Positions 44,294 through 57,240 of a stretch of DNA of 64,000 nucleotides are shown one piece after another. The stretch is taken from positions 23,631,942 to 23,695,941 of the forward strand of contig CM047428.1 of assembly GCA_026168455.1 (NCBI GenBank), written 5' to 3'. The DNA is from Theocolax elegans (taxonomy: Eukaryota; Arthropoda; Insecta; Hymenoptera; Cerocephalidae). Below the pieces are notes generated by a model. The model was not told the origin of the DNA, did not search any database, and saw nothing but the letters and a program-made list of their open reading frames with translations. The first letter of the stretch is position 1; each line of letters starts with the position of its first letter. Position numbers and translations under genes: made by a program.

Positions 44294-47194
44294 GAACCTT
44301 CGCATGCGAACAATACGTACGCAGAGCACTTCAAATAGTAAAAAAAAATTGCCGCGAGGTTTAAACAACCCGACACTTACCGACAAACTCTTTGAACGTC
44401 AATCAATTATGATATAAAAGATATTTGTATAGAGAGCGAGTAAAATATAAATAATTGATGGTGTAGGTTATCCGCGAGTAGAGACAAACATAAATATAAA
44501 TGTTGAACTATAACGAAGGAGAAAAGGAAGTAAGGAAGAAACAACCGTTCGATATGCTCAGAAATAACAAACCCATGAAACGTATGTATATTATGAAGCT
44601 TCATATACCGCGCGCTTCAAAGAAACTAAACGGTCGAGTAACTCTCTCTCTCTTTCTCTTCGATATACGTTCAGCAGGTGCACTGATCGAGCTTCTCTAT
44701 ATAGCGGTACGGGAAACGAAGATATTCCGGTTGAATCTACAAGGAGATGGATATAGTAAAACACATTTTCTTCTCACCGACTAATTGAAAAACTTTGCGT
44801 ATCGGGGTCTTGTTTGTCACTCGCCTCGTGATTCTTAAACCCTGTGTGAATTCTATGATAACGAGGGTTCCAAAAGTTTCGTAATTACTCGAGATGGAAC
44901 TTTAGGGTACAGTTTGTTCTGAAAAGGGGTAGATTGTAAGACGATTGTGACATCAGTTACGTTTGTTGGTTTTAATCTTAACTTTCATGGTTAATTAATC
45001 AATGAAATTCTCGAGTATTAATGCAAACTTCATCTGATAATTATCGAGACGATATTATTTTTTTTCTGTTTTACATCGTTTTCATTTTTCAAAATCCACT
45101 GTACACGATAAAGTGTAATATTTAAAATTATATTTATATAATTAAATTATAAAAAATTTATATTATACTAATATTTATATAATTAAAATAATATATTTAT
45201 ATAATTTTAATTTAATAAATTTATATTTAAAAAAATGCGTTAAAAAATGATTTTCAATATTCACAAAATAACGTAAAATTTAGATCGAAACACTAAATTT
45301 ACCGTCGATCCTGTAACATAAAATCTTGGATCAAAGTAAAAATTTATCTTGATATTTCGTTAGATTAAACAAACGCGTGTAGACTACAATAATAAAAAAA
45401 TAGGTAGCGCGATAGAAAAAAGCTTCATAGAGCGAAACACTCGAGAGCGTCGTTCGATTACACGCTCAATTCACAAGGGTGAAGGCGTCGAACCGTTAAC
45501 ACAAGACCGTCAAGAGAAAGAGACGAAAGACACTTGAATCTCCAACCAAGTCCCGTAAATTTATAACGAAGGTATACTTTTGAAGCTGCGTGTATATATA
45601 CACACCTCTGGACACCTTTTGCATTCTTAGTGTGCGTAAATGTTGAGTGTAGTCGTTTCACATAGCTAATAAAAGTAATAAGGGGCTTTAAGGGTACGCG
45701 TTTTTAATGCCCTTTTTCATTATTAACCTCCTCTTTTCCTTATAATCATACTCAAACTTTTGTCGCTTCTTGTATCTTTCTCTAAATTTCGAATGATTTA
45801 TTAGATCGAGTGTATAGCTAAAAAATAAAATCGATTTTTTTTTCGCTTATAATAAAAAATTTTCTAATGAATTGGTAATTTTCCAGCGTAAATTAACACC
45901 GACGAAACACTTTGACAAAAGAATAGTCGGTTGAAGAAAACGTCTTGATCTACAAAAGACTCATTTTTTTTTTGGAAGAGCACTAAAAGAATCCCATAGT
46001 GAGACGCGTCCGGTATCGACAATACCTCTCTTCTGTCTATGTTTGTTTTTGCAAGCCCCTAAAGGTTTGCTGATATAAATGCACCCTTCGTCCTCTACCC
46101 TCGAGGTGAGAGAGCATCTCGGTTGTCTTTATCTTTCTCCCTTTCGCGCGATATTAAGTCATGTCTGGTGCGTGTTTTGTACCTTCTCATTCTCATCTTT
46201 TTTTTTTCCTTATTTGTTATCCGAAAGATTTGTTACGATTCTTTTATAAAGTACGCAAGAATTTACAATGGATTTGCCTTTTTATTGCGGATAAATCGAT
46301 TTTACGGTATGTAATATGCATACTAATTCTTAATTGCTTACAATAATAAAATATATTTTTAGCAACTTAGCGATGTACACATTAACTTTTTTAAAGTTGA
46401 TCGATAAGGCTAAAATTAATTTTGTGTATGTTTTAAAATACGAAAATAAGAATTGAAACAGTTTAATTGTTTTGACATCACCATCATTTTTTGCAAGAAC
46501 ATTAGATATTTTTATGAATAAAAAATATTATTATCCAAGTATCACAGTGCTGTATACTAAAATATGTGTATACGCGAAGGGTTTTCATATTTTCAGAATG
46601 AATACGGAATTAAAAATGCCGCAAATTCCTCTCACAAATATTTTTTCTCATTTTTCATTCATTCATTCTCGGGTATCATGTTTTCACTTGTATTTCGCAA
46701 AAAAATGATAATTCTCAGATTATCTAAACATGACACACGATATAAGTACTTTATTTTTTTGTAAAATATTACGTAAATTGTAATGGTAAATTTATAACTG
46801 TGACATTCGAAAGAGCTAATGTATACGAGAATATATAATGATTAATAAGGAAAATAAAGTATACATTACATAATGAACAGAGAAATTTAAATATTTTTCG
46901 GACAACTATTTAGAATATAATTACTAAACGTCAAGAAAGAATGAGAAAAGTTACAATTATATTTAATAATAAGTATAAACATATTTGAACTTAGATTGAT
47001 AATATAAATTACGTTTATAACCATTTAGACATGTCGGACCCAGATTACAGGAATCTACCTTTCATTAAAAAATCATAAAGATACTTAAAAATATAACGGA
47101 GAGCTTCACGTTGCGACTTTTGAAACACATTATTTTTTTATTACTTTTGAGTAAACAAGATTTTAGTCGGTAATTTAATAAATACTACTTCCAA
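44294..47194. other. Intron interior, no gene supported
   Basis: Contains a CT tract near 44640-44660, a very AT-rich block (45115-45240) and CpG-richer patches near 45420-45560 and 46000-46130. Short ORFs have no domains. Confidence 0.4.
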
Positions 47195-47465
47195 CACTGA
47201 GAGAAAGGAATACTTGAGACAAATGACGTTTCTTAACTGTTAAGATCTGATGACTTAAATATGGGCAAATGAATTTCTTTACAGTTAAGTATTATTTCAA
47301 TCAGTTCTTAACAGTTAAACTTTCATTCGTTTCTATTAACGTAAAATCTTAACAGTTAAGAACTGAGCGTTAATACTTAAGAAATATCATTTTATGACAA
47401 GTCAATGTCAATTTATAGCAACAAATGCACGATTACTTTCTCACAAATATTTCTATCTCTCAGTG
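47195..47465. mobile_element. MITE with CACTGAGAGA inverted termini and internal CTTAACAGTTAAG motifs
   Basis: The left CACTGAGAGAAAGGAATA and the reverse complement of the right end, CACTGAGAGATAGAAATA, match (about 271 bp). The interior has at least four copies of a CTTAACWGTTAAG-like dyad (near 47232, 47280, 47313, 47348). Non-coding. No clear target duplication. Confidence 0.65.
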
Positions 47466-47633
47466 AATTTAAAAATTATATTGATATTAATAATTTAAAA
47501 ATATAAAAAAATTCACAGATATTTAAAGCTATTACAGAAGCAAATACAGAAGTCTGAGGTTGTCAGTTTCTTCAAAATAATAATTTATTTTACATAAACA
47601 TATAATTTTTTCAGCGTCCGAAATCCCCGAAAA

Positions 47634-47895
47634 GGGGATGCACACCCGGTGGGTTACTAACTGAGCAGAAAAATATAATTATTAATTTTTATTACGGAAA
47701 ATCGTACATTTTCGATTCAGAAATTTTTTCCGATGTCTTTGTCGTATTAACCTGGAGTTTTGTAGAATGCAGAATTATTATTTAATTATCTAGTGCTTCT
47801 AAATTCGGGTGTTGCATAATACTGCATATTTTTGTAAATAAATGTAATAATTATCTTTCTCTGCACGGTCGGTAAACCACCGGGTATGCTACCCC
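47634..47895. mobile_element. MITE with GGGGTAGCATACCCGGTGG-like inverted termini
   Basis: Left GGGGATGCACACCCGGTGG, with GTTAC and GAGCAGA, pairs with the reverse complement of the right end (GGGGTAGCATACCCGGTGG, with TTTAC and GTGCAGA). About 262 bp, AT-rich interior without ORF. Confidence 0.65.
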
Positions 47896-49393
47896 GTGGC
47901 CGAAATCAAATAGTATATACTATTTTTTATTAAGTTTAGCAACTTCAATACATAATACATTAAAATTTAGAGATGGTGAGTTAATTTAATTCTATAATAA
48001 CTTTGTATCAGAAAAATTTCTGTAATAGCATATACTTTAATTAGATCGATAATCTTCCAAATTTATATTTCTCTCGTACATCTTCTATATTACACATTAT
48101 CATCCACCAATCATTTAGAGTATATAGCCAATTTCATTCAATTGATCGGAGAATCGGAACGGATAAAGATAATCAAACAAACTACTAATAGAATATCAAT
48201 ATCCCAAAGACTACAATAAGAAAACGCCCTCTACTACTTCTCTAAATCTCAACGCTTAAACAGGAGAGAGCTTTTTATCGTACTTTTCCTTCGAGCAGTA
48301 GTCACCCTTACAAAATCTTTTTTTCTTTTACCAGAGAGAATCTTCCCTTTTGCCTATAGCGAAGGAATCGGCCTGTCTCGCGTTCACATTTTTCTCTCTG
48401 AACACTGCACTGAAAGCTTGGGGAGGGTCTTTTCCACTTTCCGGTGTTTTCACGGAAATTCGAGCGCGTTCGCTACCTCTACAGGTGACGTTTTCATCGA
48501 TCCTACCTTCTTTCTTTTTTTTCTTTTTAACCCAATCAAAGTAACAATTATATTCTATTACTTAATTTTTATTTTAAATGCAACTTTACATCGTTACGAT
48601 CACGCTTTGAAAAACGTTTAGCACGTCGATAAAAATTATTTATTATTATCCTAATATCCCGGCATAATATATTACGAGAAACAAATTTTCCCATCCTTGA
48701 CGACGTGAGGATAAAACTCGTTCGTCTTTATAAAACAAAGTTTCGGGAAGCATCTTGAGCGCAGGAAAATGGAAAGGAACCGAAGCGAGGTGGAAAATAA
48801 ATCGCACGCAAGCCCAAGATAAATCCCGATTGGTCGGTAAGTACCAGGTTGGATAAGGTAGGTAGAATGAGGTGAGACTTTCGAAAGGGTATTTTTGAAT
48901 CCCTCGGGAAAGCCATTAACGAAAGTAAGGCGTTACACCCGACGCATTTCTTTGCTCGCAAAACACATTTTACGCATATTTTATCATCCATATTTGCAGG
49001 TTGCGTGTGGAAACACCCTGGGTTTTAAGTAAATATTTCATGGGTTACATTTTTCGAAAATTTCATCTTTCAAAGTGGTGTGTGCCTTGTTTTTTGTTTT
49101 ATTAATTTCTTTTTTTTCTCGTTTCTATCAAATCTACTAAATAATAACTCTCCTGGAGATTTTATGAATCATTTATATTTTGCTTTCGATATTTATACTC
49201 TTATTTATTCAACTGGAAAAAATATGTTGCGTTTTAACTAAAAGTTTGCATTATTTTTATTTTTAATGCGTGGTACGGTAAATTCAGTGAAAAATTGTAA
49301 GTTGTGTGGAATAAGATTAATTAAGTCGAAAAGCTTTTTGAAAATGTATACAATTTTAATATACGTTATAGCTCATAATTGAACAAAACGCCT
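47896..49393. other. Intron interior with CpG-richer islands
   Basis: Two less AT-rich patches at about 48330-48500 and 48720-49010. ORFs on the plus (48350-48621) and minus (48728-48991) strands lack domains and convincing splice signals. They could be regulatory DNA. Confidence 0.4.
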
Positions 49394-49546
49394 TATTAAC
49401 GCCCAAACGGCCAAAATTTTGTTTCTATCGAATCTCGCGTCAGTAAAATTAACTTAACCCTTTTTTAAAAAAATTTATGAATTTTTTATTCAAAAAAATT
49501 ATGACTATGAAAATAGAAAAAATTTTGGACCGTTTGGGTGTTAATG
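49394..49546. repeat. Short inverted-repeat element of the CCATTAACGC family
   Basis: ATTAACGCCCAAACGGCCAA, then AATTTTGTTTCTAT, is matched by the reverse complement of the right side (ATTAACACCCAAACGGTCCA, then AAATTTTTTCTAT). About 150 bp. Half-copies of the same motif occur near 18924 (CCATTAACGCTAAAACGGAC) and 36783. Confidence 0.6.
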
Positions 49547-51237
49547 GATTAAGTCAATTGAAATGAACTGTCTGTCTCCTAACATGACGGGTAAGACTTT
49601 TACTTTTATTACATTATTAATCACGTACCTATTATATTACATAAAATTCAAAGGGAAAAGCGACGTGAAATATTTGTATATATAAAATATAATTTAAGTG
49701 AAATTAGGAGAAAGGAAGAACCAAATAAAATCCACGAAAACTCAAATATTCACCTTATTCCGTTAGCCTCCGTGTACATAATAAAAATTCCTTTTCATAC
49801 TGAATGGTACTTGGAGGTGACGCGCAGCAAACATCCACTTTACGTCAACGTATCTAATATGAAACCTGCATACGAGAGTTTTACCCGTCTATCCTGAAAT
49901 TTTGCGGGATCTAATGGATCCTTGGGTAGCCAGTAAAGTTGCATTTATGAGCCGTAACGAAATTATGGTCCACGGAGTAAATAAAAGAGATGTAAGTACC
50001 TCTTCCTCTCACCGAAATTTTAACGCTGCTCTTGGAACTTATTTCCGCGTCTCGTTTTTTTTCTTCTTATAGTATGACGAGTTAGGAAGTCAAGTTCATA
50101 AAGAAATATATAATGTTACACGGTCCAAGAAGATTAAATTATTATACTTTACGATGCTTTTTATAGTTATGTTTAAAAAAAAGTTTAATAAACCACTCAC
50201 TTTTCCTGACTAGCCGAGATATATATTTTGCAATCTTTATTTTCTGCCGTTTCCAATACATTCATTTATTTCTTTACACGAATGCGCGATAAATTTGAAT
50301 AAATATAGAGCTGTTGCTTTTCCTTTCGATTAAGAATCACAACGATTCCGTGTATCAATAATCCAAACGAATAAATTATACATTCGTATATAACTATTGG
50401 TATACATGTATATCGAATTGTTAGAAAACGATAATCCCAAAAGCATATTCAAAACAATTCAAATGTAATTTTCGAAATCCCCCATAGCCTGTTCGAATTA
50501 ACGGAGGTTGCATCACGATCGCAAAGGCCGTTAGAAATTCTACGAGCTTTGACCAAGGGATGGATGGATATATATCATCCAAAAGGCGCGACGCGACTTC
50601 CCGAGTGGTCGTCAACTTTAGGGTCGGCTGTGCGCACCTGGTGAAATTGCATTTCGCGATGGAAGACGTAACCTTTCCATCAAAACTCGAGATAGGGAGA
50701 GTTGATCTTGATTCGACTCTGCGCGTGAATGGAATAACGAATGGACCATACCTCTCGAATCTCTTCATTCTAATTAGAAGCAGCGAAACCTCCTTTTATT
50801 GAGAGAAGGATGATGGATTAAAGTGGTTCAATTGAGTTATATGCTTTCAAATGAGCACAATTTGTTTTAACGAGGATTACAACTGATATGGCGATGAATC
50901 TACAAAATGGACTTTTCATTTTTAACATTCACTTTTTTTAATTATTATAATTTCTTTAATAAACTATTCTTTTTGTTTTTTAAGTTCCGTTATTGACATA
51001 GAATAAGATTTAAGATATTTTGACTCAATAAAATAATACACTGAGCATATAATTTAATCATTTCAATAAAACATTTTCTAATCTAACATTTTCAAATCTA
51101 ATTTTTTCAGTTACAAAACTTAATTGGATAATTATTTTTGTGCAAAATCTGTTTTACAACATTAATATTACGTAGAATAATGAAAATCAGGATGCGAAAA
51201 TAAAATTGAATTATATACAATATTTTCTTTTGACTAC
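49547..51237. other. Intron interior with CpG-richer islands
   Basis: Patches at 49800-50040 and 50490-50815 are clearly less AT-rich than the surroundings. The second is open in a 115-codon minus frame and an 80-codon plus frame at once, neither with a recognised domain, so composition is the likelier cause. Possible enhancer or unannotated exon sequence. Confidence 0.4.
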
Positions 51238-51653
51238 TTATCTGTGTGATTCGAGTTGAAATTCAGGATTCTATCAGCATTGGATGGTTTTACATACAAA
51301 TAGACATAATAGTTAAATAAAAACTGAACAATATTTTGAATGTTGTCAAACGAGCTCTGGTAGAAATCTGACAATAAATATAAGTTTTATAAGCAAAAAA
51401 ATGACAAGTACGTCATAAAATACAGAAGAAATGCCCAAAATCAGTGTTTTATTTAACTTTCAAATGGTAAATTTCTACTATGGGTATTTTACAATTATTG
51501 TGAATATTTGACACGCGTCGATCCAAACTGTCAAGAACAGCTGAGCACGAAATATTGGTAAACAAAGATTTAACGTCGAGAGACATAATAACATATTCAT
51601 CTGGGATCATTGTATTTTCCAAAAAGGATTCAAATTCGTGATTTTGGTATAGG
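51238..51653 (-). pseudogene. Decayed Penelope-like RT fragment with internal deletion
   Basis: Minus-strand reading gives, in order and across frame changes: ENTMIPDEYVIMSLDVKSLF, TNISCSAVLDSLDRR and NNCKIPIVE, then after an insertion of roughly 100 bp NIQNIVQFLFNYYVY and KPSNADRILNFNSNHTDK. These align with the full-length protein at 41045-43555 (residues ~428-483, then ~596-617). The part with motif B and the YVDD box is missing. It is a different, older Penelope-like lineage, since similarity is clear at protein level but not near-identical in DNA. Confidence 0.75.
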
Positions 51654-54600
51654 AATCGATTATTAAGATTGTATTAAATTAATCTTGTAAAAAATGTGTC
51701 AGGCAATTAATTATGCCTTTGATTTTATCTAATTATTTACCGCGAATATTAAACTACAAATATTTCTAATAACAATAGCACGTTAAAATAATATAATCCG
51801 TCCATAAAATGGATCAACTATAAAGATACTCTTAAACTATTAGTGTAAACGATTTACATAAATAAGAGAAATTGTCTATTATAAGTTCATTTCAATTACA
51901 TTACTTACATACATATATACAGTAATACTTATATATATATATAGAATGTTGAAAGAAATTTAAAATATGTGTATTTAAAATAAATAGGGAAAGCAAATTG
52001 GAAATAATTAAGTTTTAAAGAAAATTAAACCACTTTTATTGTTTACAATTAACTTTCTCTCACTTTTAATTAAATCTCAGTAGTTATTATATATTTTTTG
52101 TTAAATTTATTTTACGTTAATTGAGGTTGTTACTATTAAACATTTGCTATTTAGCTTCAATTGCCTATATATATATATCTATATCGTATCAATTAAAACG
52201 TGTCAAACGATTTTCGTAATATCTATATATACACATTTACAATAAATTTTACTTTGTATAAACATTGTAAACGCGCGCATTACGAAAGCATAGTACGAAA
52301 TATTTGAAATTCCACAATGACGAGAAATGAGTTTGAATGCCAATAGAAAAATTAACGTAAGCCAAAACGTGACCAGTTGAAAAGTGCACCAACGTATTCA
52401 CGACACTCGAGTAACTGCCGTCATAACACGGAGACCCTTATGTAGGGAAAACGACCACCGTCGTATTTAGTGGACGTTGAAAAGCTTTGAATTTAACGCG
52501 GCTTACGTCGTTTGCGGTGGAACTCGATTTTCGGGAGCTTTGAGGTTAGGTAACGTATCAGCTATAACGACGAAGTAAAGACCCCACTGAGGTCTAAATC
52601 CATTTGACGCGTTCGGTTTATCGATTATCTTTAATAAACCTTTGCAGTTAATTCATATTATGATTTATTGTTGATACGTTGTTGCATTCCCCGCACTCGA
52701 ATAACTAAGAAAATTTGACGATACAAAAATGTAATTGTTATTTCGAAATCCTGTGGTTTAAAAATGTATATATGCGTTGTTCCTGACGAGTGATCAGAAA
52801 TTCAGCCTACAGCGAGGAGGAAAAACAACGGTAAGAAAAGAATTTCAACCCATGAACTTCACCCAACAATCTTTTTCTGCGATCAATTTAATTTACCCAG
52901 GTCGGCGCACGAGCGGAAAACCTCTTGAAACCCTGCGGCCAGAATAAACTACAAAGCTCGCGCGGAATCCCAGCACAAAACAAAGTCACTCTCATTGCTT
53001 CCATTCGGGGATTCGAGAATCCTTCATTTTCGCCTGAATTCGACTCCAGATACAAGTTATACTTACCTTAGATAATTCATTTTCGCAGATTCGAATTTTC
53101 GACTGGTTGGCTACTAATAAATCTTTAATACTCAGTTATTTTTCGGAATATAATGCCCAATAAATTATATTTTGAAGAATGTGCGATAAATAATTTTTTT
53201 TTTTTTTTTTTTAACAAAAAAAAAATAAATAAATAAAATTTTTTATTATTCAAATAAATTACATGTTTGATGACAAATGATTCAACGGTCGTTTCGAACT
53301 AATAATTTTTAGTTACTTCAATGCATAAATAATCGCATCGCGAATGATTACATTGTAAAAGTGTTCAGGAAACTCTCACCTGTTCAATTTAAATATTTAC
53401 GCAAAATTGGATAGAAAAATTCACCAAGAATGCTCAACTTGAAATACGAAATTTAATCCTTAACTAAGGTATTTTTATACACGAAGAACACACCTGAAAA
53501 AGATCTTTACATGAAAATGTAGCTACTTTCCTGTACAAACACGAATATAATACCATGAAAACCCTTTTTCAGCTGAAAGCATCTCTTTGTGATGAATAAA
53601 CAACCCACCGGAATCAAGTCTACGTGAAGAAAAATCGCAAGAGTACCGAGAATCCGAATGGACCTTTAAAACGCGTAATGAGGGGGCCACTTGGCGATTC
53701 CGGAGGCTTAGTCGGCCCAGCGTTCCGTGCAAATTCAACCCCCGGCGCATCGCGACGAATCGACGACTGTCGAGCGAGGGAAGAAAAAATTGGAAATTCT
53801 CGACGCCGGTGTATGTATACATATATATATACTCACACGGCTGTGGAACTTTATGACTGCTTTTAAGGACGTACAGTCCTTCCAGAAAGGGTTTCCTTTT
53901 TTCCCTGACTATATCGATCCGCCTTTTTTAAGGGATGACGGGGTAGTTTTTATTGAAAATGCAAAATTCCCCGGTATTATCATGTTATCAAGATTTATGA
54001 TGATTTGGTGTGGAACACACAAATGTATTGTGTGTTTATGAGTTTAATCTGTATTTATGAATCGTCATCGTTTGTCAGTTTAGCAAGAATTAATTATCCT
54101 ATTATTTTGTTTGGTAAGTGCTTTAAGCCGTGTGGTTTAAGTTAAATTAATATTGACATCTCTAGTCAGTTGTAATTTTACTTAAGTATTTTAAGAAAAG
54201 TAATTCTTGCAATTTTTAGGTTTCGTAGCAAATATACTCTAATTACCATGTTTTAAAAATTAATCCCACGTAGCAGAGAATTGGCTTATACAATGTTTAG
54301 ATCATTTTTCTGAATTTCACGCCCAACCGATTATATTTCGAAGAATGTGCGTTGCATAAAATTTTTAATTAATCAAAATAAATTATACTTACGTTAGAAG
54401 ACAATCAATTATTTCTTTAACATATGTCGCGTAAACCAAGATGTTTTATTTCTTAAGGGAAATCAGAGAGTGTAATAGCAGCACTTGGCAATAAATTGTA
54501 AAAATATCCAGGAAAAAGAAAATTCATCACAATCTCGCAAACAGAAGGACTTATTCTATCTATCATTATCACTAATTAATCTTAACAATTGTTATCATTT

Positions 54601-56432
54601 TGTAGAGTTCTCTATTTTTCGTTGGACCGTAAAACCAATACGAGCTTAAAAGATTCGGAAGAAACGCGAGGTGAATCTGCTATAAGACAGTTTGGTTGTA
54701 AGTTAAACTTTTTTTTCCTGCAACCTTCTTTTTGCCTTCTTTCCTTCTTCCTCCTTTCGTCCGGATTTCGTAACGACTTATTTTATGTTCTTCCTGTTCA
54801 CCCGTATTTCTTTTTTGTTCCGTAAAAATGTATATAACTACGGTACTTCAAGGGATAATTACTTTCGTTTCATTCGTAGAATACTCACTTTTATTTTTCA
54901 GTCGGAACAACTCAGTGATGAAATTGGTGGCTAGGTAAAATTGATAGATTATATTAGATGTGCAAGAGGTCGGATATATGTAACATTTCATTTGAAGTAC
55001 GTTTTAAATAATTTGCAAAATAGTTAAAAGATGAAAGTAGTGATTTGTTTATCGTATTTACGGTCCTCTTTCCGAATCGAACTTAATAAAGAATAATTAT
55101 TTATTATTTACTATTATCTATATATTATTCGTATAAATAACTTAAAAAAAACACACATCACCGAATGATAAATTTATCTATAGGGCGATTACAAATTATT
55201 TGTAAAAAAGTATTGTATCCTATGGTTTTTTTTCTCTTGTCTTCTTATAATATAAAAGGACTGACTGGTCCGCATCAATAAATAAAGAAATAAATATATA
55301 AATTAAATATGTCTTGTAATGACTTCTCAATTATCATATATTTTCTATTATGTAACATTTTTATACATTAACACTAATACGTGATATGATCCAATTAAAA
55401 ATTAAAATTATAAAAGATATTCAAACATTTACTCGAGATTACAAAAATACTTAAAAATCCACAATCGATATTCAATGTCATTAAACCGTTTGTACTATTT
55501 AAAAATAAGTAAAAATATAATCTATCTATTTCAATCTTATTCCACACGGAGCAAAACAATATTTCCACACACCATAATAAAAGTTTCGAAGAATTTTGAA
55601 GAAGACTCTCCACTTTAAACTCCGAAATACAAAACTTTAAACGATCGCCGTTAGATATACCCACATAAAAGGAGAAAAAGTAGAGAAGCGTCGGTCGCGG
55701 TAAATCATCACAATGGATGGCGGTTAGAATCCTCATGGCTGCACGCAAAATGTAAGGGATATAGAAAGAAGAAGTTCGCACGAGCCAAACTTCGAAATGG
55801 ACTTTTTTTCATCTCTCACTCTGCCATTTCGGTCGATAACCGGAGCGTCTGCATTACTTGTAATAAATGCTGCAGGTGTGGTTTGCTTTTTTTTAAGTAT
55901 AAATGACTTACGGGTTTGACACTTCGACTTTTCTAGTTTTTTGTATATTTGAGTTTGTTGGTACATTTTTTCCTATAATATAGTCTACTACTTGTTCGAT
56001 AAAAAAAATACTATTTTATTATTATTACACAATTAGCATTAAGCGAAATGGTTGCATGTGAATAATATTTATTTGGATTAATTAGTAATACGCGGTGTAA
56101 CAAGTAGGTAAAAATAGATAAGCAGTAATGAATAAACAAATTTTTTCTTTACATATTTAAAAATCTTTTTTTCAAAAGTTAATCATTAGTATTTTAAAAG
56201 AAAGTTGTAGGTGAAAAAAGACAGATTCTTATAATTAGGCTGCAGAATTTCGGATAAACGAGTTAGTGAAATATTTATAATTTTTACTCATAATTAAAAA
56301 AAAAATAGTATAATATATTTCAAGATCCTATAATGATATAATTAAAATTAATCTTGAAAGTGATTTGGAAATTTTTATGAAATAATCAAAGTCTATTTCA
56401 ACGAAAGAATGTACTATGTTTACTAAAAAGAA
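51654..56432. other. Intron interior, no gene supported
   Basis: CpG-richer patches at 52370-52620, 52880-53060 and 53570-53800. T20/A-run low complexity near 53192-53245. A perfect minus-strand donor-like AAG|GTAAGT at about 53067 follows ATGAATTATCTAAG, but its phase does not fit the exon at 29863-30052. ORFs in 53523-54041 overlap on both strands and are not supported. Confidence 0.4.
53140..54400. repeat. Diverged direct repeat pair (~1.16 kb apart)
   Basis: ATAATGCCCAATAAATTATA with TTTTGAAGAATGTGCGATAA (~53150-53190) resembles TCACGCCCAACCGATTATAT with TTCGAAGAATGTGCG (~54316-54352). Weaker similarity (CAAATAAATTACA versus CAAAATAAATTATAC) follows. An old duplication or two copies of a dispersed repeat. 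Confidence 0.4.
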
Positions 56433-56824
56433 GAGTACTTGACCTCTGGGAAACGAATCTTATCCTAACTTTGGTATATCTTTTATAATATAAAAATGTG
56501 AAGAAAGCCACGTTATTGTTTGCCAATGGCCACTTTTACGGAAGTTATTCGATATCTAATAATAATATTAGTAAATATTACTTCCAATTTGATCGCTTAT
56601 AACTCGAAAGCAAATAGAGATAGGCACTCAAACCAAAAACCGGAAGAAAGTTGAGTTCAAGTAGATAAGGTTTATAAAAAAAGAAGCTCAAGTTGATTAA
56701 TTTGCAACAAAGTTATGAAGAAAATAAGAAATTTAAAAAATTTTAACCAAAATTTATTATGAAAAATTTATTGTTTCTTTTGGCCTAATAATCTTTAATT
56801 ATTTTTACCGGAGGTCAAGTACTC
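56433..56824. mobile_element. Fold-back element, family F copy C
   Basis: The left GAGTACTTGACCTCTGGGAA and the reverse complement of the right end, GAGTACTTGACCTCCGGTAA, bound about 392 bp. Internal AAACGAATCTTATCCTAACT, AATGTGAAGAAAGCCA and ACTCAAACCAAAAACCGGAA match copies A and B. Confidence 0.65.
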
Positions 56825-56999
56825 CCCTTGTTAGTGTTTATGAATTTCAGTATGAAAGTTTACGATATGCTTGTATAATCAAATAATATTAATTAATACG
56901 ACCAGCTAAACGGATTGAATTTGAATTTTTAAATAGAACATAACTAACATATTTTTATACATCAGGCGAAAAATGTTCTCGCAAATTAAATGTATACAC

Positions 57000-57240
57000 A
57001 CAGAAAAAAATAATTAATTTCTCACTTCAAACAGAATTCTTATTAAATATGACCTAAATAGAAATGTGGTTGATATTAAATGAATCCTCTATAATCAAAC
57101 GGTATCTTCTTATGTCCAAAACTAGGAAGTTTGACTTAAGTAGACCAATATACAGGATCAACCATATTTCATTTTGGTTCCCACTTAACAACAATTTCGT
57201 TTGAAGTAAGAAACTAATTTTTTAGAAATTAACTTTTCAT
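57000..57240. mobile_element. Palindromic MITE, related to 10340-10520
   Basis: ATTAATTTCTCACTTCAAAC, with AGAATTCTTATTAA, at the left resembles the reverse complement of the right side (ATTAGTTTCTTACTTCAAAC, with GAAATTGTTGTTAA). The middle part (AATCAAACGGTATCTTC, GACTTAAGTAGACC) matches the copy at 10340-10520 in reverse complement. CACAGAAAAAAA precedes the left end. Confidence 0.6.

Noticed and set aside
50421..50802. 115-codon minus ORF and 80-codon plus ORF as genes
   Set aside because: They overlap on opposite strands within a GC-richer patch, have no recognisable motif and lack convincing splice or promoter context.
53060..53090. Minus-strand first exon ATGAATTATCTAAG followed by GTAAGT
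   Set aside because: The donor is perfect but the exon would end in phase 2, which does not fit the next candidate exon; single donor motifs are frequent by chance.
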